A program made the position numbers and the translations under genes. Shown in pieces: positions 32,275 to 42,165 of a stretch of 64,000 nucleotides of DNA. Where the stretch lies: assembly GCA_965220895.1 (NCBI GenBank), contig OZ244850.1, forward strand, positions 682,001 through 746,000. The letters are read 5' to 3'. How positions within the stretch are numbered: position 1 is the stretch's first letter; every line of letters starts with the position of its first letter. Under the pieces are notes generated by a model. The model worked only from the letters and a program-made list of their open reading frames with translations, was not told the origin of the DNA and did not search any database. Origin of the DNA: WTFY01 sp965220895 (GTDB taxonomy: Bacteria; Pseudomonadota; Gammaproteobacteria; UBA4575).

Positions 32275-33012
32275 TCAGTTGCTCAGTGTACGCCCGCCAT
32301 CGATCGGGATGATCTGCCCGGTGATGTAGTCCGCATGATCGATCAGGAACAATGCGGCATCTGCAATATCTTCCGGTTTGCCCGCATGCTTGAGTGCGGT
32401 ACGCGAAATGATTTCCTGGCGCATCGTTGCGTCCTGCTCGACCTCCGGCCACAGGATTGCACCGGGTGCGATACCGTTGACACGAACTTCCGGCGCCAGT
32501 TCTCGCGCCATCGACCGGGTGAGCATGGCCAGCCCCGCCTTGGAGATTGAATATACAGGATACCCCTTGAGAGGTCGGTCCGAATGAATATCCACGATAT
32601 TGATAATACAACCCCGTACGGCCTTCAGGTGAGGGGCGATGGCCTGGGTCAGGTACAGCGGTGCCTTGAGATTCACTCCGACCAGTTTGTCCCAGGTGTC
32701 TTCGTTGATTTCGTCGAGTCGAGTCGGATAAAACTGGGAGGCATTGTTGATCAGGACATCCAGACGGTCAAAGCATGCCTTGGCGCGGGAAACCAGGTCC
32801 GGTATGGCTGCATATTCTGTAAGATCTCCTTGCAGTAGCTGCACGGACTCGGCGCGCGTTGTGTTGAGTTCTCTGGCCAGCAATTGGGCATCTCTTTCTG
32901 AATGGCAATAATGTAGAATGATCCGCATGCCTGAGTGGTGCAGATGCCGCACAAGTTCCGCACCGATACGTCGTGCACCTCCTGTAATCATGACCACCCG
33001 GGAATTTTCCAT
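32275..33012 (-). CDS. Pteridine reductase, SDR family
   Basis: 245 aa short-chain dehydrogenase. The N-terminal TGGARRIG, with two arginines, is the pteridine/dihydrofolate reductase (PTR1/FolM) version of TGxxxGxG. The catalytic region has INNASQFYPT, VDIHSDRPLKGYPVYSISKAG (YxxxK) and VNGIAPGAILWPE. It likely reduces dihydromonapterin or dihydrofolate with NADPH. Divergent from the methyltransferase gene. Confidence 0.85.
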   Translation of the reverse strand: MENSRVVMITGGARRIGAELVRHLHHSGMRIILHYCHSERDAQLLARELNTTRAESVQLLQGDLTEYAAIPDLVSRAKACFDRLDVLINNASQFYPTRLDEINEDTWDKLVGVNLKAPLYLTQAIAPHLKAVRGCIINIVDIHSDRPLKGYPVYSISKAGLAMLTRSMARELAPEVRVNGIAPGAILWPEVEQDATMRQEIISRTALKHAGKPEDIADAALFLIDHADYITGQIIPIDGGRTLSN

Positions 33013-33072
33013 CGCAATCCTTCATGCCCGTTCGACCGGCGAACTCTAGCATACCTGACTGAGACAGACAGA

Positions 33073-34251
33073 ATGCCCCGTCCTACCTTTTCCGAGCTGA
33101 CAGCGGAACAGCAGCAGCACACTGAAGCCTGCAGGAAACGCCTGGCCCGGGAAATCCAGGCTCAGGGAGGGAGCATCAGTTTTGACCAGTACATGCAGCT
33201 GGTGCTGCATGACCATTCCGTCGGCTATTACCACACCCAGCAGCCGGTCTTCGGCAAGCATGGAGATTTCATCACTGCACCCGAGTCTTCGGTCCACCTT
33301 GCCTACTGCATCGCCCACGCCTGTGCAAAACTGATCCGCGATGATGCACAGCGCAACGTCCTGGAAATCGGTGCAGGCCGTGGACAGCTCGCACTGGACA
33401 TGCTCCGGTACCTGCAGGCCTGGGGAGTCGCCCCCCGCAAGTACTACATCTTCGAGCCCAGCGAGATGCTGAGGGATGCTCAGAGAGAGCTGCTCGAGGA
33501 ACATATGCCAGAGAGCCTGGCCATGGTTGAGTGGTTGCCCGATTTGCACATGGGCCTGGGCAGTGCCATTGTCATTGCCAATGAAGTGCTGGATGCCCTG
33601 CCGGTCAAGTGCTTCGTTGCAAATTCGCAACAGATCAACGAAAGATGCGTGACGTTGACGGATCAAGGAGAGCTGGACTGGCTCGTGCAAAATCCCTCCT
33701 ATGAACTGGACGTGGCGCTGGACTACCTCACGGTCATGCTGGACCGTCCGCCCGCAGGAGAGCCCTATTGCAGTGAAATCAACCTCCAGTTGGGAAAGAC
33801 ACTGGCAAGCTGGTCAGACTGCTGCGAGCAGTGCATCATGTTTTTGGTTGATTACGGGTACCCGCAAAGTGAGTACTACCACCCGCAACGCCACATGGGA
33901 ACGCTGCGCAGCTATTTCAGGCACCGTGTTTCAGAGGATCTGTTTGCCTGCCCCGGGATCCAGGACATCACAGCAGACGTGGATTTCTCCGCATTGGCCC
34001 AGGCGGCGCAGCGCCTTCAGATGGGTGTCCTTTCCTTCGGCTCGCAGCGAAACTTCATGCTGGCCAACCACCTGCTTGACTGGAGACCTGCAGGCAATAC
34101 ACAAGCGGAGCAGGTTGCACAGATCGCCCAACTGAAACAGCTCACCCTGGGCTCTGCCGTGGGTGAACGATTTCAGGTCATGGTACTGGGCAAGGGCATT
34201 GAGTACGGACCGGACCAATTTACCCTGCGCGACATGCGGGCACGACTTTAA
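33073..34251 (+). CDS. SAM-dependent methyltransferase, MidA/NDUFAF7 family
   Basis: 392 aa from ATG 33073. FDQYMQLVLHDHSVGYYHTQ, GDFITAPESS and the SAM loop VLEIGAGRGQLALDML identify the family. The eukaryotic relative dimethylates an arginine in a complex I subunit; the bacterial target is uncertain. Upstream in-frame codons overlap the divergent pteridine reductase. It runs into uppP. Confidence 0.88.
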   Translation: MPRPTFSELTAEQQQHTEACRKRLAREIQAQGGSISFDQYMQLVLHDHSVGYYHTQQPVFGKHGDFITAPESSVHLAYCIAHACAKLIRDDAQRNVLEIGAGRGQLALDMLRYLQAWGVAPRKYYIFEPSEMLRDAQRELLEEHMPESLAMVEWLPDLHMGLGSAIVIANEVLDALPVKCFVANSQQINERCVTLTDQGELDWLVQNPSYELDVALDYLTVMLDRPPAGEPYCSEINLQLGKTLASWSDCCEQCIMFLVDYGYPQSEYYHPQRHMGTLRSYFRHRVSEDLFACPGIQDITADVDFSALAQAAQRLQMGVLSFGSQRNFMLANHLLDWRPAGNTQAEQVAQIAQLKQLTLGSAVGERFQVMVLGKGIEYGPDQFTLRDMRARL

Positions 34252-34266
34252 GCGGGCAGGGAATTC

Positions 34267-35067
34267 GTGGAAGTCCTGCACGCATTTTTACTCGCCGTAG
34301 TACAGGGTCTCACTGAATTTCTGCCGATCTCCAGTTCCGCCCACCTGGTTTTGCTGCCGATCATCATGGATTGGCAGGACCAGGGACTGGTGATCGATGT
34401 CGCAGCGCACCTGGGCAGCCTGCTGGCCGTGCTGTTCTACTTTCGCGACGACCTGGGCAAGCTGGTGGGACAGGCGCTCAGACCTGCCAGTATGCCGGGT
34501 GAAAATGGCGATGCGAGAAACCTTGCCTGGCTGTTAATCTGGGCCACGCTGCCCATATTGGTGCTGGCCCTTTTCTTCCACGCCTACGTGATCCAGTACA
34601 GCCGCGACGCCATTGTTATTGCACTCACCTCCATATTTTTTGGCCTGTTGTTATGGCTGGCAGACTGGCGTGGCAGCCAGACACGCATGGCCCGGCAATT
34701 AACCACGGCAGATGCCCTGTTGATCGGCTTTGCACAGGCTTTCGCACTCATTCCGGGAGCTTCCCGCTCAGGCGTGACCATGACCGCAGCCATGTGGCTT
34801 GGCCTGACCCGGGTAGAAGCGGCACGATTTTCTTTCTTGCTGGCCATCCCGACCATTTTTGCAGCCGCCGTATTCGGCATTTACCAGGCCGTACTGCAGG
34901 CGGCGAACGTTCAATGGGGTTTCGGACTGGGTGTCCTGACCTGCTCGGCCATCGTGACTTTTTTCTGCATACACTGGTTTATCAAGTTTATCGCCCAGAT
35001 CGGCATGCTGCCGTTCGTGATTTACAGGGTGCTGCTTGGCATCGTGCTGCTATACGCGTATTGGTGA
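34267..35067 (+). CDS. uppP: Undecaprenyl-diphosphatase
   Basis: 266 aa polytopic membrane protein beginning at a GTG. LTEFLPISSSAHL near the N-terminus and GASRSGVTMTAAM in the middle are the catalytic signatures of UppP/BacA. It dephosphorylates undecaprenyl diphosphate to recycle the peptidoglycan lipid carrier. 15 bases after the methyltransferase gene. Confidence 0.95.
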   Translation: MEVLHAFLLAVVQGLTEFLPISSSAHLVLLPIIMDWQDQGLVIDVAAHLGSLLAVLFYFRDDLGKLVGQALRPASMPGENGDARNLAWLLIWATLPILVLALFFHAYVIQYSRDAIVIALTSIFFGLLLWLADWRGSQTRMARQLTTADALLIGFAQAFALIPGASRSGVTMTAAMWLGLTRVEAARFSFLLAIPTIFAAAVFGIYQAVLQAANVQWGFGLGVLTCSAIVTFFCIHWFIKFIAQIGMLPFVIYRVLLGIVLLYAYW

Positions 35068-35079
35068 GAGTGAACCGAA

Positions 35080-36243
35080 TCAGGGGGTAGCCCTTGCATC
35101 AATCATCTCCTTCAGGAGTTGCAAGCGGGCCTGTTCCAGTTTGCCCGCAACCTCTTCATTTCGGACTCCGTCGCTGATCCACTGGCGGACATCGATTTCT
35201 TCGATTCGCCTTGATGCGAGCTGCAGCCAGTCTGCCTGAGGATACTGGTTTTCCTTCTTCAGGCTTTCGTGAATTACAGTAAATATCTGCAACAGATCGA
35301 CAAAGCGCTCCGGCCTTCTTCTCCCGTCAAGCCTGCGCAACAGATCCAGCAAGGCCTCGGCATCCAGTTTGAAAACATCGTGACAGGCATGCTGCAGTTC
35401 TACGGTGAGCTCGAGAAGTTCCCGGCATGCACTAGGCAACCCGGGTTGTCTGGCCAGATACGATACCTCCTGCGTATCCTCTCCGGGTCGAAGAAAGTAG
35501 AGACCTCCTATCAGGGATGCAAACCGAACGCACGGTTTGTCCGTCAGCGAAGCCATCCGTTCCAGTGCCAATAATGCCGAATTGCGTGCCGACTCGACAG
35601 AAAAAGCACAGCCAACCCCCCCAAAGATCTGCTCCATCGCCTGCAAGCGGTGCAAGGTGGAAAAAAACACGCCGGGCGAGTCGGTGATCAGCGCCCTCAG
35701 GGTTTCCTCCCAGATACGCTCTGCAGAGATCTCTTGCAACTCTCCGGTCCTGACCATGTCGTGCATCAACTGCATGGTTTCATCTGCGATGCTGAATCCC
35801 TGTCTTGCAAATCTGGCGGCGAAACGGGCCACCCGCAATATGCGAAGCGGATCTTCAACAAAAGCAGCAGAAACGTGGCGAAGGTTTCGCGCTTTCAAAT
35901 CCGGCTGCCCCCCGTACGGGTCGATGATGTCTCCCGACAGGCTTTTTGCCATGGCATTGATCGTCAGGTCGCGGCGGAGCAGATCGTCCTGCAGGCTGAC
36001 GTCCGGCGATGCATGCACCTCGAACCCGTAGTAACCGCGGCCTTTTTTCCGTTCCGTACGGGCCAAGGCATATTCCTCGCCCGTTTCGGGATGCAGGAAT
36101 ACCGGGAAATCCTTGCCGACCTGGCGGTATCCCAAATTCAGCATCTCCTCGGCACTGGCGCCAACCACCACCCAGTCCTGTTCCCCAACAGGCAGCCCCA
36201 GCAGTTCATCTCGAACTGCACCACCCACGAGATAGACCTCCAT
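35080..36243 (-). CDS. cca: CCA tRNA nucleotidyltransferase with degenerate HD region
   Basis: 387 aa from ATG 36243. Adds CCA to tRNA 3' ends. The nucleotidyltransferase core shows VGGAVRDELLG, DWVVVGA, RRDLTINAMA and EDPLRILRVARFAARF. In E. coli Cca the C-terminal half has an HD phosphohydrolase with a CHDLGK motif; the aligned position here reads ASLIGGLYFL, so HD activity is probably lost. It converges with uppP and diverges from the aminopeptidase gene. Confidence 0.92.
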   Translation of the reverse strand: MEVYLVGGAVRDELLGLPVGEQDWVVVGASAEEMLNLGYRQVGKDFPVFLHPETGEEYALARTERKKGRGYYGFEVHASPDVSLQDDLLRRDLTINAMAKSLSGDIIDPYGGQPDLKARNLRHVSAAFVEDPLRILRVARFAARFARQGFSIADETMQLMHDMVRTGELQEISAERIWEETLRALITDSPGVFFSTLHRLQAMEQIFGGVGCAFSVESARNSALLALERMASLTDKPCVRFASLIGGLYFLRPGEDTQEVSYLARQPGLPSACRELLELTVELQHACHDVFKLDAEALLDLLRRLDGRRRPERFVDLLQIFTVIHESLKKENQYPQADWLQLASRRIEEIDVRQWISDGVRNEEVAGKLEQARLQLLKEMIDARATP

Positions 36244-36276
36244 AATCACATCCGTTGTTTGTGATAACGTGCATGC

Positions 36277-37320
36277 ATGATGAAAAAGCTGAGCCGGTTG
36301 CTAACCCTGGTGGCACTGGTTAATTTTTGCACAGGCTGCAGCACGATCGGCTTCTATTACCAGTCCACTGCCGGTCATCTGGCCCTGCTGTCCAAACGTG
36401 AACCCATCCCCGACATCGTAAACGATTCTACACGCGACAAAAAATTAATCGAACAATTAATGCTGGCACAGGAACTGCGCTCCTTTGCGAGCACCGACCT
36501 CAGGCTTCCGGAGAATCAGAGTTACCGCAGTTATATCCAGCTGGACAGGCAGTATGTCGCATGGCATGTATTTGCCGCACCCGAGTTTTCCGTCACGCTG
36601 CAGAAATGGTGCTTTCTTGCAATCGACTGCATGCAGTATCGCAGGTACTTTGATGAGTACAAGGCCAAGGCCTATGCCGCAAAGCTCACCGCTGCTGGAC
36701 AGGACGTATATGTAGCAGGCGTGCCCGCCTACTCCACGCTCGCCCCGCTGGTGAGCAGCATGCTCGATCAGGGTGAACTTGCGACAGCGTCCTATATTTT
36801 CCATGAGCTGGCACACCAGCAACTGTATGTAAACAGCAACTCCACTTTCAACGAATCCTTTGCCACAGCCGTAGAGGAACTGGGTGTGCATCGCTGGCTG
36901 CAGCATCATGGAAGACAGGAAGAACTGCTCAGCTATGAAAACTGGTTGACTCAGAAAACGGCTTTCGCAAACCTGATTCTCGATACGAGGCGCGAGCTTC
37001 ATGAACTCTATGAAAGCGGCCTTCCTGTCGAGACGATGCGCAGTGAAAAGCAAAAATTGGCCGGTGCGCTCCGGCGGCGTTTCGAAAACCTGAGCCGGTC
37101 CAACAGTTCCTTGCAACGCTATAAAAGATGGATGTCGGGTCCATTGAACAATGCGCAACTGGGAGTGATCGCCGTGTATCGGGATCAGGTTCCTGATTTC
37201 AAACAGCTGTTCGTGGCGTGCGACAGTAATTTTGAGAAGTTTTACCTCCGTGCTGAGGAAATCTCGATGCTGAGTGCAAAAGAGCGAAAATCGGCGCTTG
37301 AAATGCCGCAGAAGTGCTGA
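36277..37320 (+). CDS. Lipoprotein aminopeptidase, PF10023 type
   Basis: 347 aa. A signal peptide ending in a lipobox-like FCTGC (about 17-21) anchors it to a membrane. Zinc-protease motifs FHELAHQ and FNESFATAVEE give HExxH plus a downstream Glu. The sequence GFYYQSTAGHLALL is typical of the PF10023 putative aminopeptidases. Substrate unknown. Its TGA stop abuts the stop of the convergent NAD-binding gene (TGATCA). Confidence 0.85.
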   Translation: MMKKLSRLLTLVALVNFCTGCSTIGFYYQSTAGHLALLSKREPIPDIVNDSTRDKKLIEQLMLAQELRSFASTDLRLPENQSYRSYIQLDRQYVAWHVFAAPEFSVTLQKWCFLAIDCMQYRRYFDEYKAKAYAAKLTAAGQDVYVAGVPAYSTLAPLVSSMLDQGELATASYIFHELAHQQLYVNSNSTFNESFATAVEELGVHRWLQHHGRQEELLSYENWLTQKTAFANLILDTRRELHELYESGLPVETMRSEKQKLAGALRRRFENLSRSNSSLQRYKRWMSGPLNNAQLGVIAVYRDQVPDFKQLFVACDSNFEKFYLRAEEISMLSAKERKSALEMPQKC

Positions 37321-38256
37321 TCAGTGTCTGCTGCGAAACCGTTCATACTGCACATATCTTGATTGATCCAGCAGGTAGCCTGGAGCAACCGTCTCCAAAG
37401 CAGTTGGACAGTGTTCCGTCCCCGAACAGATGCTGTGGGTCTGCAAGGAATGATAATTGTCTACCGAGAACGGTTTCCCGGGAACAAACTCGAAGATATG
37501 TGCCTGCAACTTCGACAAGCTTTTCGGCAAGCCCAGTACTTTTGTCCTGGAGCCGCTCAGTGCTGCCGTGTAGTCCACAAGTTGCTTGAGGGTATACCTT
37601 TTGGGGCCGCACAAATCGATTCGGGACCCGTAGGTCTGGGGATCGTCAAGCGCATCCGCCATGACCCTTGCAACATCACCCACATAAACGGGAGCCATCT
37701 CGCTGTCCGCACATGCAAGAGGGAAAATTCCGGGAGCCAATCTTAGAAGGGTTGCAAAACGGTTCAAGAAACTGTCATGCGGTCCAAATATCACCGACGG
37801 CCTGAAACTGGTGACTGCAATTTGGTCTCCGGCGGTGTGCACATAATTTTCAGCTTCGCCCTTGGTGCGCAAATAAAAACTCTTGCCGTCAAGGCTGGCG
37901 TTGAGTGCGCTCATGTGAAGAAGCCTCGGGATTTTGTGGTTGCGGCACGCGGCGATGATTTTGTGGGTCAACTCCACATGGACCCTGCAGAAGCCTTCGC
38001 CCTTGTGGCCTTTCTCATTGAGGATGCCGACAAGATTGATCACGGCTGAGCAATCGCTGACACAGCTACTCAATTGGGGCCCATCGTGAACATCACATTC
38101 GACGATCCGGGTGCCGGGCAATACCAGCAAGTCCCGGCGCCGCTCACGCCGGCGGGAAAGTATCCTGATTCGATGGCCACGTTTTACCAATTCCGCGCAT
38201 AGTCGACTGCCCACGAAACCGGTTCCGCCAAGCACACAAATGGTTGAGGCATTCAT
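37321..38256 (-). CDS. NDUFA9-like NAD(P)-binding protein (atypical SDR)
   Basis: 311 aa from ATG 38256. The Rossmann motif VLGGTGFVGS, INLVGIL, and the modified catalytic segment FYLRTKGEAENYV match the complex I NDUFA9-subunit-like family of atypical short-chain dehydrogenases. These bind NADPH and are not proven enzymes; a link to quinone or lipid metabolism is speculative. Downstream of purD on the same strand. Confidence 0.85.
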   Translation of the reverse strand: MNASTICVLGGTGFVGSRLCAELVKRGHRIRILSRRRERRRDLLVLPGTRIVECDVHDGPQLSSCVSDCSAVINLVGILNEKGHKGEGFCRVHVELTHKIIAACRNHKIPRLLHMSALNASLDGKSFYLRTKGEAENYVHTAGDQIAVTSFRPSVIFGPHDSFLNRFATLLRLAPGIFPLACADSEMAPVYVGDVARVMADALDDPQTYGSRIDLCGPKRYTLKQLVDYTAALSGSRTKVLGLPKSLSKLQAHIFEFVPGKPFSVDNYHSLQTHSICSGTEHCPTALETVAPGYLLDQSRYVQYERFRSRH

Positions 38257-38424
38257 ACAGCGATCCACCCGTGCTTATCACAACTGCCCGTTCACGGAGA
38301 TTAGAAGCCCCCAGTTGCCATTCTACATGATGGCGCCAACTTCTTCGCACAGGCGGGGAATCAGGGCCAGGGCTGCCCGGAGCAGGAAATCCCAAGCCGG
38401 TTGCGAGGTACTCTGAACTGGCTG

Positions 38425-39714
38425 CTAACGGTTGTCGTTGACGGCACGGTGACCAATGTCCGGGCGGCAGAACATTTGCGGCCATGAGATCTGCTCTACG
38501 AGCCTGTAGGCACGCTGCTGTGCCTGCTGTACCGTATCTCCCAGTGCCGTGGCACACAACACCCGCCCGCCGCGGGTCAATACCCTGCCATCACGTTCGC
38601 AGGTTCCGGCATGAAAGACTTTTTGCACAGGCGTTTCCCTGGACTCGGACAGGCCGTGGATCTCCACTCCTTTTTCGTAGGTATCCGACGGATAACCACC
38701 GGCGGCCAATACCACCCCGAGTGCCGTCCTTGCATCCCATTGGATGACGCGCTGATCCAGCTGCTTGGCCAACGCGGCAAGACAAAGCTCCGCAAGGTCC
38801 GACTGCATACGCATCAAGATAGGCTGTGCTTCCGGATCACCGAAACGGCAGTTGTATTCAAGCACGTGGGGATTTCCCTGAGCGTCTATCATCAGGCCGG
38901 CATAGAGAAACCCGAGATACGGGGTCCCCTGTTCGGCAAATCCCTGGACTGTGGGATAGATGATTTTGTCCAAAATGCGCTGGTGAAGTGTTTCATTCAC
39001 GATCGGGGCAGGCGAGTAGGCCCCCATGCCGCCCGTGTTGGGTCCTGCGTCGCCCATATCGCGCTTTTTATGGTCTTGGGAGGTGGCCATCGACAAGACA
39101 TGCTCGCCATCCGCCATGCAAATGAAGCTGGCTTCCTCCCCCTGGATGAATTCTTCCACGACAATGCTCTTGCCCGCATCTCCAAAACGTTCTCCGCTTA
39201 GCATTTCCCGTGCACTGTCCAGCGCATGGGCGTGGTCCTGTGCAATGATGACGCCCTTGCCTGCCGCCAGCCCGTCTGCCTTGACCACCATGGGGACGGG
39301 CCGGGATACGATATAGTCGCGAGCCTTCGCAAAATCCGAAAACACCGCATAGTCAGCCGTCGGAATCCGGTGCTTTTGCATGAACTGCTTGGCAAAGGAC
39401 TTAGACCCCTCCAGCCGGGCTGCGGCTGCCACCGGGCCAAATATCGGCAAATGCTCGGCCCCAAACTGATCGACAATCCCTTCCACCAACGGGGCTTCCG
39501 GCCCGACCAGGGTGAGGTCAATGTCCTGTCGTTTTGCAAAATCGAGCAAGGCCGAGATGTCTTCGGCACCGATCTCGACATTCTTCACCTTCGGTTCAGC
39601 CGCAGTCCCTGCATTTCCAGGGGCTACATACACCTCCGAAACCTGCACCGATTGGCACAGTTTCCACGCCAGCGCATGTTCGCGCCCTCCTCCACCTACG
39701 ACTAGAACTTTCAT
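38425..39714 (-). CDS. purD: Phosphoribosylamine--glycine ligase
   Basis: 429 aa. ATP-grasp enzyme of purine synthesis. VVGGGGREHALAWKL begins the protein; DLTLVGPEAPLVEG, VVKADGLAAGKGVIIA and the metal-binding NCRFGDPEAQ follow. Usual partner of purH, which lies just upstream on the same strand. Confidence 0.96.
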   Translation of the reverse strand: MKVLVVGGGGREHALAWKLCQSVQVSEVYVAPGNAGTAAEPKVKNVEIGAEDISALLDFAKRQDIDLTLVGPEAPLVEGIVDQFGAEHLPIFGPVAAAARLEGSKSFAKQFMQKHRIPTADYAVFSDFAKARDYIVSRPVPMVVKADGLAAGKGVIIAQDHAHALDSAREMLSGERFGDAGKSIVVEEFIQGEEASFICMADGEHVLSMATSQDHKKRDMGDAGPNTGGMGAYSPAPIVNETLHQRILDKIIYPTVQGFAEQGTPYLGFLYAGLMIDAQGNPHVLEYNCRFGDPEAQPILMRMQSDLAELCLAALAKQLDQRVIQWDARTALGVVLAAGGYPSDTYEKGVEIHGLSESRETPVQKVFHAGTCERDGRVLTRGGRVLCATALGDTVQQAQQRAYRLVEQISWPQMFCRPDIGHRAVNDNR

Positions 39715-39783
39715 TGTGATATCCGGACTTTGATCAAAAAAACCGATTACTGCCTGAAGGCGCGGATCAGCCCCTGTACAAAT

Positions 39784-41358
39784 CTAGTGGCAGAAATGGC
39801 GCATCCCCGTAAATACCATGGCCATCCCGTATTCATCTGCTGCCGTGATCACTTCCCTGTCCTTGACGGAGCCCCCAGGCTGGATGATTGCGGTAATGCC
39901 ATGCTCATGTGCCGTCTCGACAGCGTCGCGAAACGGAAAAAATGCATCGGATGCCATCACTGAACCGGCAATGTCCATGCCTTCGTCACGCGCCTTGAGT
40001 GCAGCAATCCTCGCCGAGTATACCCGGCTCATTTGCCCTGCTCCGACCCCTATCGTGCGCTGGCCACGCGCATACACAATCGCGTTGGACTTCACGAATC
40101 TGACCACCCTCCAGGCAAACTGCAAGTCTTCCAGTTCACGCCGGGTGGGTGAACGTGCGGAGACCATATCCAGTTCCTCCTCGTTCACAATACCCAGATC
40201 ACGATCCTGGACCAGCAGACCGCCCGTCACCCGCTTGAAATCAAGGGAGGCATCCGCCGGCCCCCCGGCTCCACATTCCAGGACACGGACATTCTTCTTG
40301 GCCTCCAGCACCTCACGTGCAGCCTTGGAGATCACAGGCGCGATCAGCACCTCGACAAACTGCTTCTCGATGACCTGGCTCGCAGTCCCGGCATCCAGCT
40401 CTCGATTGAAGGCGATCACGCCACCAAATGCGGAAGTCGGATCGGTCTGGAAAGCACGCTCATAGGCCTGCGAGATGTCCCGGGCCGCGGCCACTCCGCA
40501 GGGATTTGCATGCTTGACGATCACGCATGCCGGGATCTCGAACTGCTTCACGCATTCCAGGGCTGCATCGCTGTCCGCAATATTGTTGTACGACAGCGTC
40601 TTGCCCTGAAGGAGCGCAGCACCTGCTATGCAGGATTCAGGGAGGTCTCTTTCCCTGTAGAAGGCCCCGCGTTGATGCGGATTTTCTCCATAGCGCAACA
40701 CCTGTTCACGTTGAAACTGCAGATTGAGTGTGCGCGAAAACACCGGGCTTTCGTCGTCAAGCTGCTGCCCCAGATAGTTGGCGACCATGTCGTCGTAACG
40801 GGCCGTGTACTCGAAAGCCTTGACCGCCAGGTCAAATCTCAGGCCTGCATCCAGCACGCCGTCCGTTTCCTTCAAACAGGCAACAATGGCCGGATAATCA
40901 TCGGGGTCGACCACCACCGCTACATGTGCATTGTTTTTGGCCGCCCCACGAATCATCGCAGGCCCCCCCACGTCGATGTTCTCAATGGCTTCCTCCAGCA
41001 GACAGCCTGGCCTTGCGGTCGTTTCAGCGAAGGGATAGAGATTGATGACCACCAGGTCAATTGGAGCGATGTCATGCTCACGCATGACCGGCTCGTCCTG
41101 ACCGCGGCGCGCAAGAATTCCACCATGTATTCTGGGATGCAGTGTCTTGACACGGCCATCCATGATCTCCGGAAACCCCGTGTAGCTGGAAACTTCCGTT
41201 ACGGGAAGTCCGTGCTGGTCGAGGAGTTTCGCCGTATTCCCGGTAGACAGGATCTCGATACCCAGGCCATGCAGTTCGCGCGCCAGTTGTACAACACCCG
41301 ATTTGTCAGAAACGCTGATCAGTGCACGGCAAACAGATTGCCGTTTGGGACTAGCCAA
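39784..41358 (-). CDS. purH: Bifunctional AICAR formyltransferase/IMP cyclohydrolase
   Basis: 524 aa. The cyclohydrolase half starts with ALISVSDKSG and contains GRVKTLHPRIHGGIL; the formyltransferase half has VVKHANPCGVA and SDAFFPFRD. Completes IMP synthesis. 26 bases after fis, in the conserved gammaproteobacterial fis-purH-purD order. Confidence 0.96.
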   Translation of the reverse strand: MASPKRQSVCRALISVSDKSGVVQLARELHGLGIEILSTGNTAKLLDQHGLPVTEVSSYTGFPEIMDGRVKTLHPRIHGGILARRGQDEPVMREHDIAPIDLVVINLYPFAETTARPGCLLEEAIENIDVGGPAMIRGAAKNNAHVAVVVDPDDYPAIVACLKETDGVLDAGLRFDLAVKAFEYTARYDDMVANYLGQQLDDESPVFSRTLNLQFQREQVLRYGENPHQRGAFYRERDLPESCIAGAALLQGKTLSYNNIADSDAALECVKQFEIPACVIVKHANPCGVAAARDISQAYERAFQTDPTSAFGGVIAFNRELDAGTASQVIEKQFVEVLIAPVISKAAREVLEAKKNVRVLECGAGGPADASLDFKRVTGGLLVQDRDLGIVNEEELDMVSARSPTRRELEDLQFAWRVVRFVKSNAIVYARGQRTIGVGAGQMSRVYSARIAALKARDEGMDIAGSVMASDAFFPFRDAVETAHEHGITAIIQPGGSVKDREVITAADEYGMAMVFTGMRHFCH

Positions 41359-41384
41359 GGGGGTGATCCAACGGGTAAGGGCGG

Positions 41385-41666
41385 CTAACCGAGCCCGTAC
41401 ATCTTGAGCTTCTTCCTGAGTGTACCGCGATTGATACCCAGGTACTTAGCAGCCTTTGTCTGGTTGCCCTTGCAATATTGCATGACCAGTTCAAGGAGCG
41501 GGCGCTCAACTTCCTCGATATACATCTTGTAAAGGCCCTCTGGCTCGTGACCACTCATCTGGTTGAAATAAAGATGCAGGGAACTGGTCACCGTTTCACG
41601 CAAAGAATGCTTGCTGCGTTCACGGCGCAGATCTGTCACCTCAGCGGTAGAAGGCGATGCGCTCAT
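41385..41666 (-). CDS. fis: DNA-binding protein Fis
   Basis: 93 aa. The C-terminal HTH LLELVMQYCKGNQTKAAKYLGINRGTLRKKLKMYGL is essentially the Fis signature. A nucleoid protein that bends DNA and tunes growth-rate-dependent promoters. GGAG lies upstream of ATG 41666; a further upstream frame (to 41702) is not used. The gene that normally precedes fis, dusB, is absent. Confidence 0.95.
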   Translation of the reverse strand: MSASPSTAEVTDLRRERSKHSLRETVTSSLHLYFNQMSGHEPEGLYKMYIEEVERPLLELVMQYCKGNQTKAAKYLGINRGTLRKKLKMYGLG

Positions 41667-42165
41667 GCAGTTAACTCCATATTTTAGGCTGGCCAGTGCC
41701 AAAAAGTCTTGTTAGTACGATTCGCTGTGCGGGACATGGTCCGACTGCATCAAGATATTTTTTGATATCACGATATGCGATTGTAGATGCCATGCGGTAT
41801 TTGTCAGGCAGCGCAAATTCCAAGTTGCACCCGTCATGCAGTACAGCCACTGACGCGTGCTTCAACGCTTCTGATTTTTCCAAGAGTGCGTGGGCAACGT
41901 CTTGTTATTTTTAAGGCAATTTGCCAGATTCGGTCCTGGAAATTCCCCGCGCTGCTTGGCCTATAATGATCGCATTTGGCTTTGCAAATGCCAAGGCTTT
42001 TTTACATCCTGGGCAGCTTGCGGAGGCACTTGGGACCGGGAAATGACTGCCCCGTCCGGTTTGCCGCAGGCACCTGCCCCGGACGGTCCGGGCCCGAGGT
42101 CATACACGCGGAAATAGGAACGGATCAGCCCAAAACACCCTGCGTGCCCCGACCGGATCGGGTAC
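41667..42165. other. Gap between accC and fis
   Basis: About 500 bases where related genomes carry prmA, a DUF3426 gene and dusB. No such gene is present. A 70-codon minus-strand frame from a TTG (41671-41883) lacks a ribosome-binding site and family features. CCGTCCGG (42052-42059) and CCGGACGG (42079-42086) form an 8-bp inverted repeat that could terminate accC transcription, although no T-run follows. The fis promoter must lie here. Confidence 0.5.

Noticed and set aside
37318..37323. TGATCA palindrome at the junction of two convergent genes
   Set aside because: It is simply the two abutting stop codons (TGA and TGA on opposite strands).
41671..41883. A 70-codon minus-strand frame just upstream of fis
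   Set aside because: It needs a TTG start, has no ribosome-binding site and no family similarity; it is not dusB or prmA. Kept only as a note in the gap entry.
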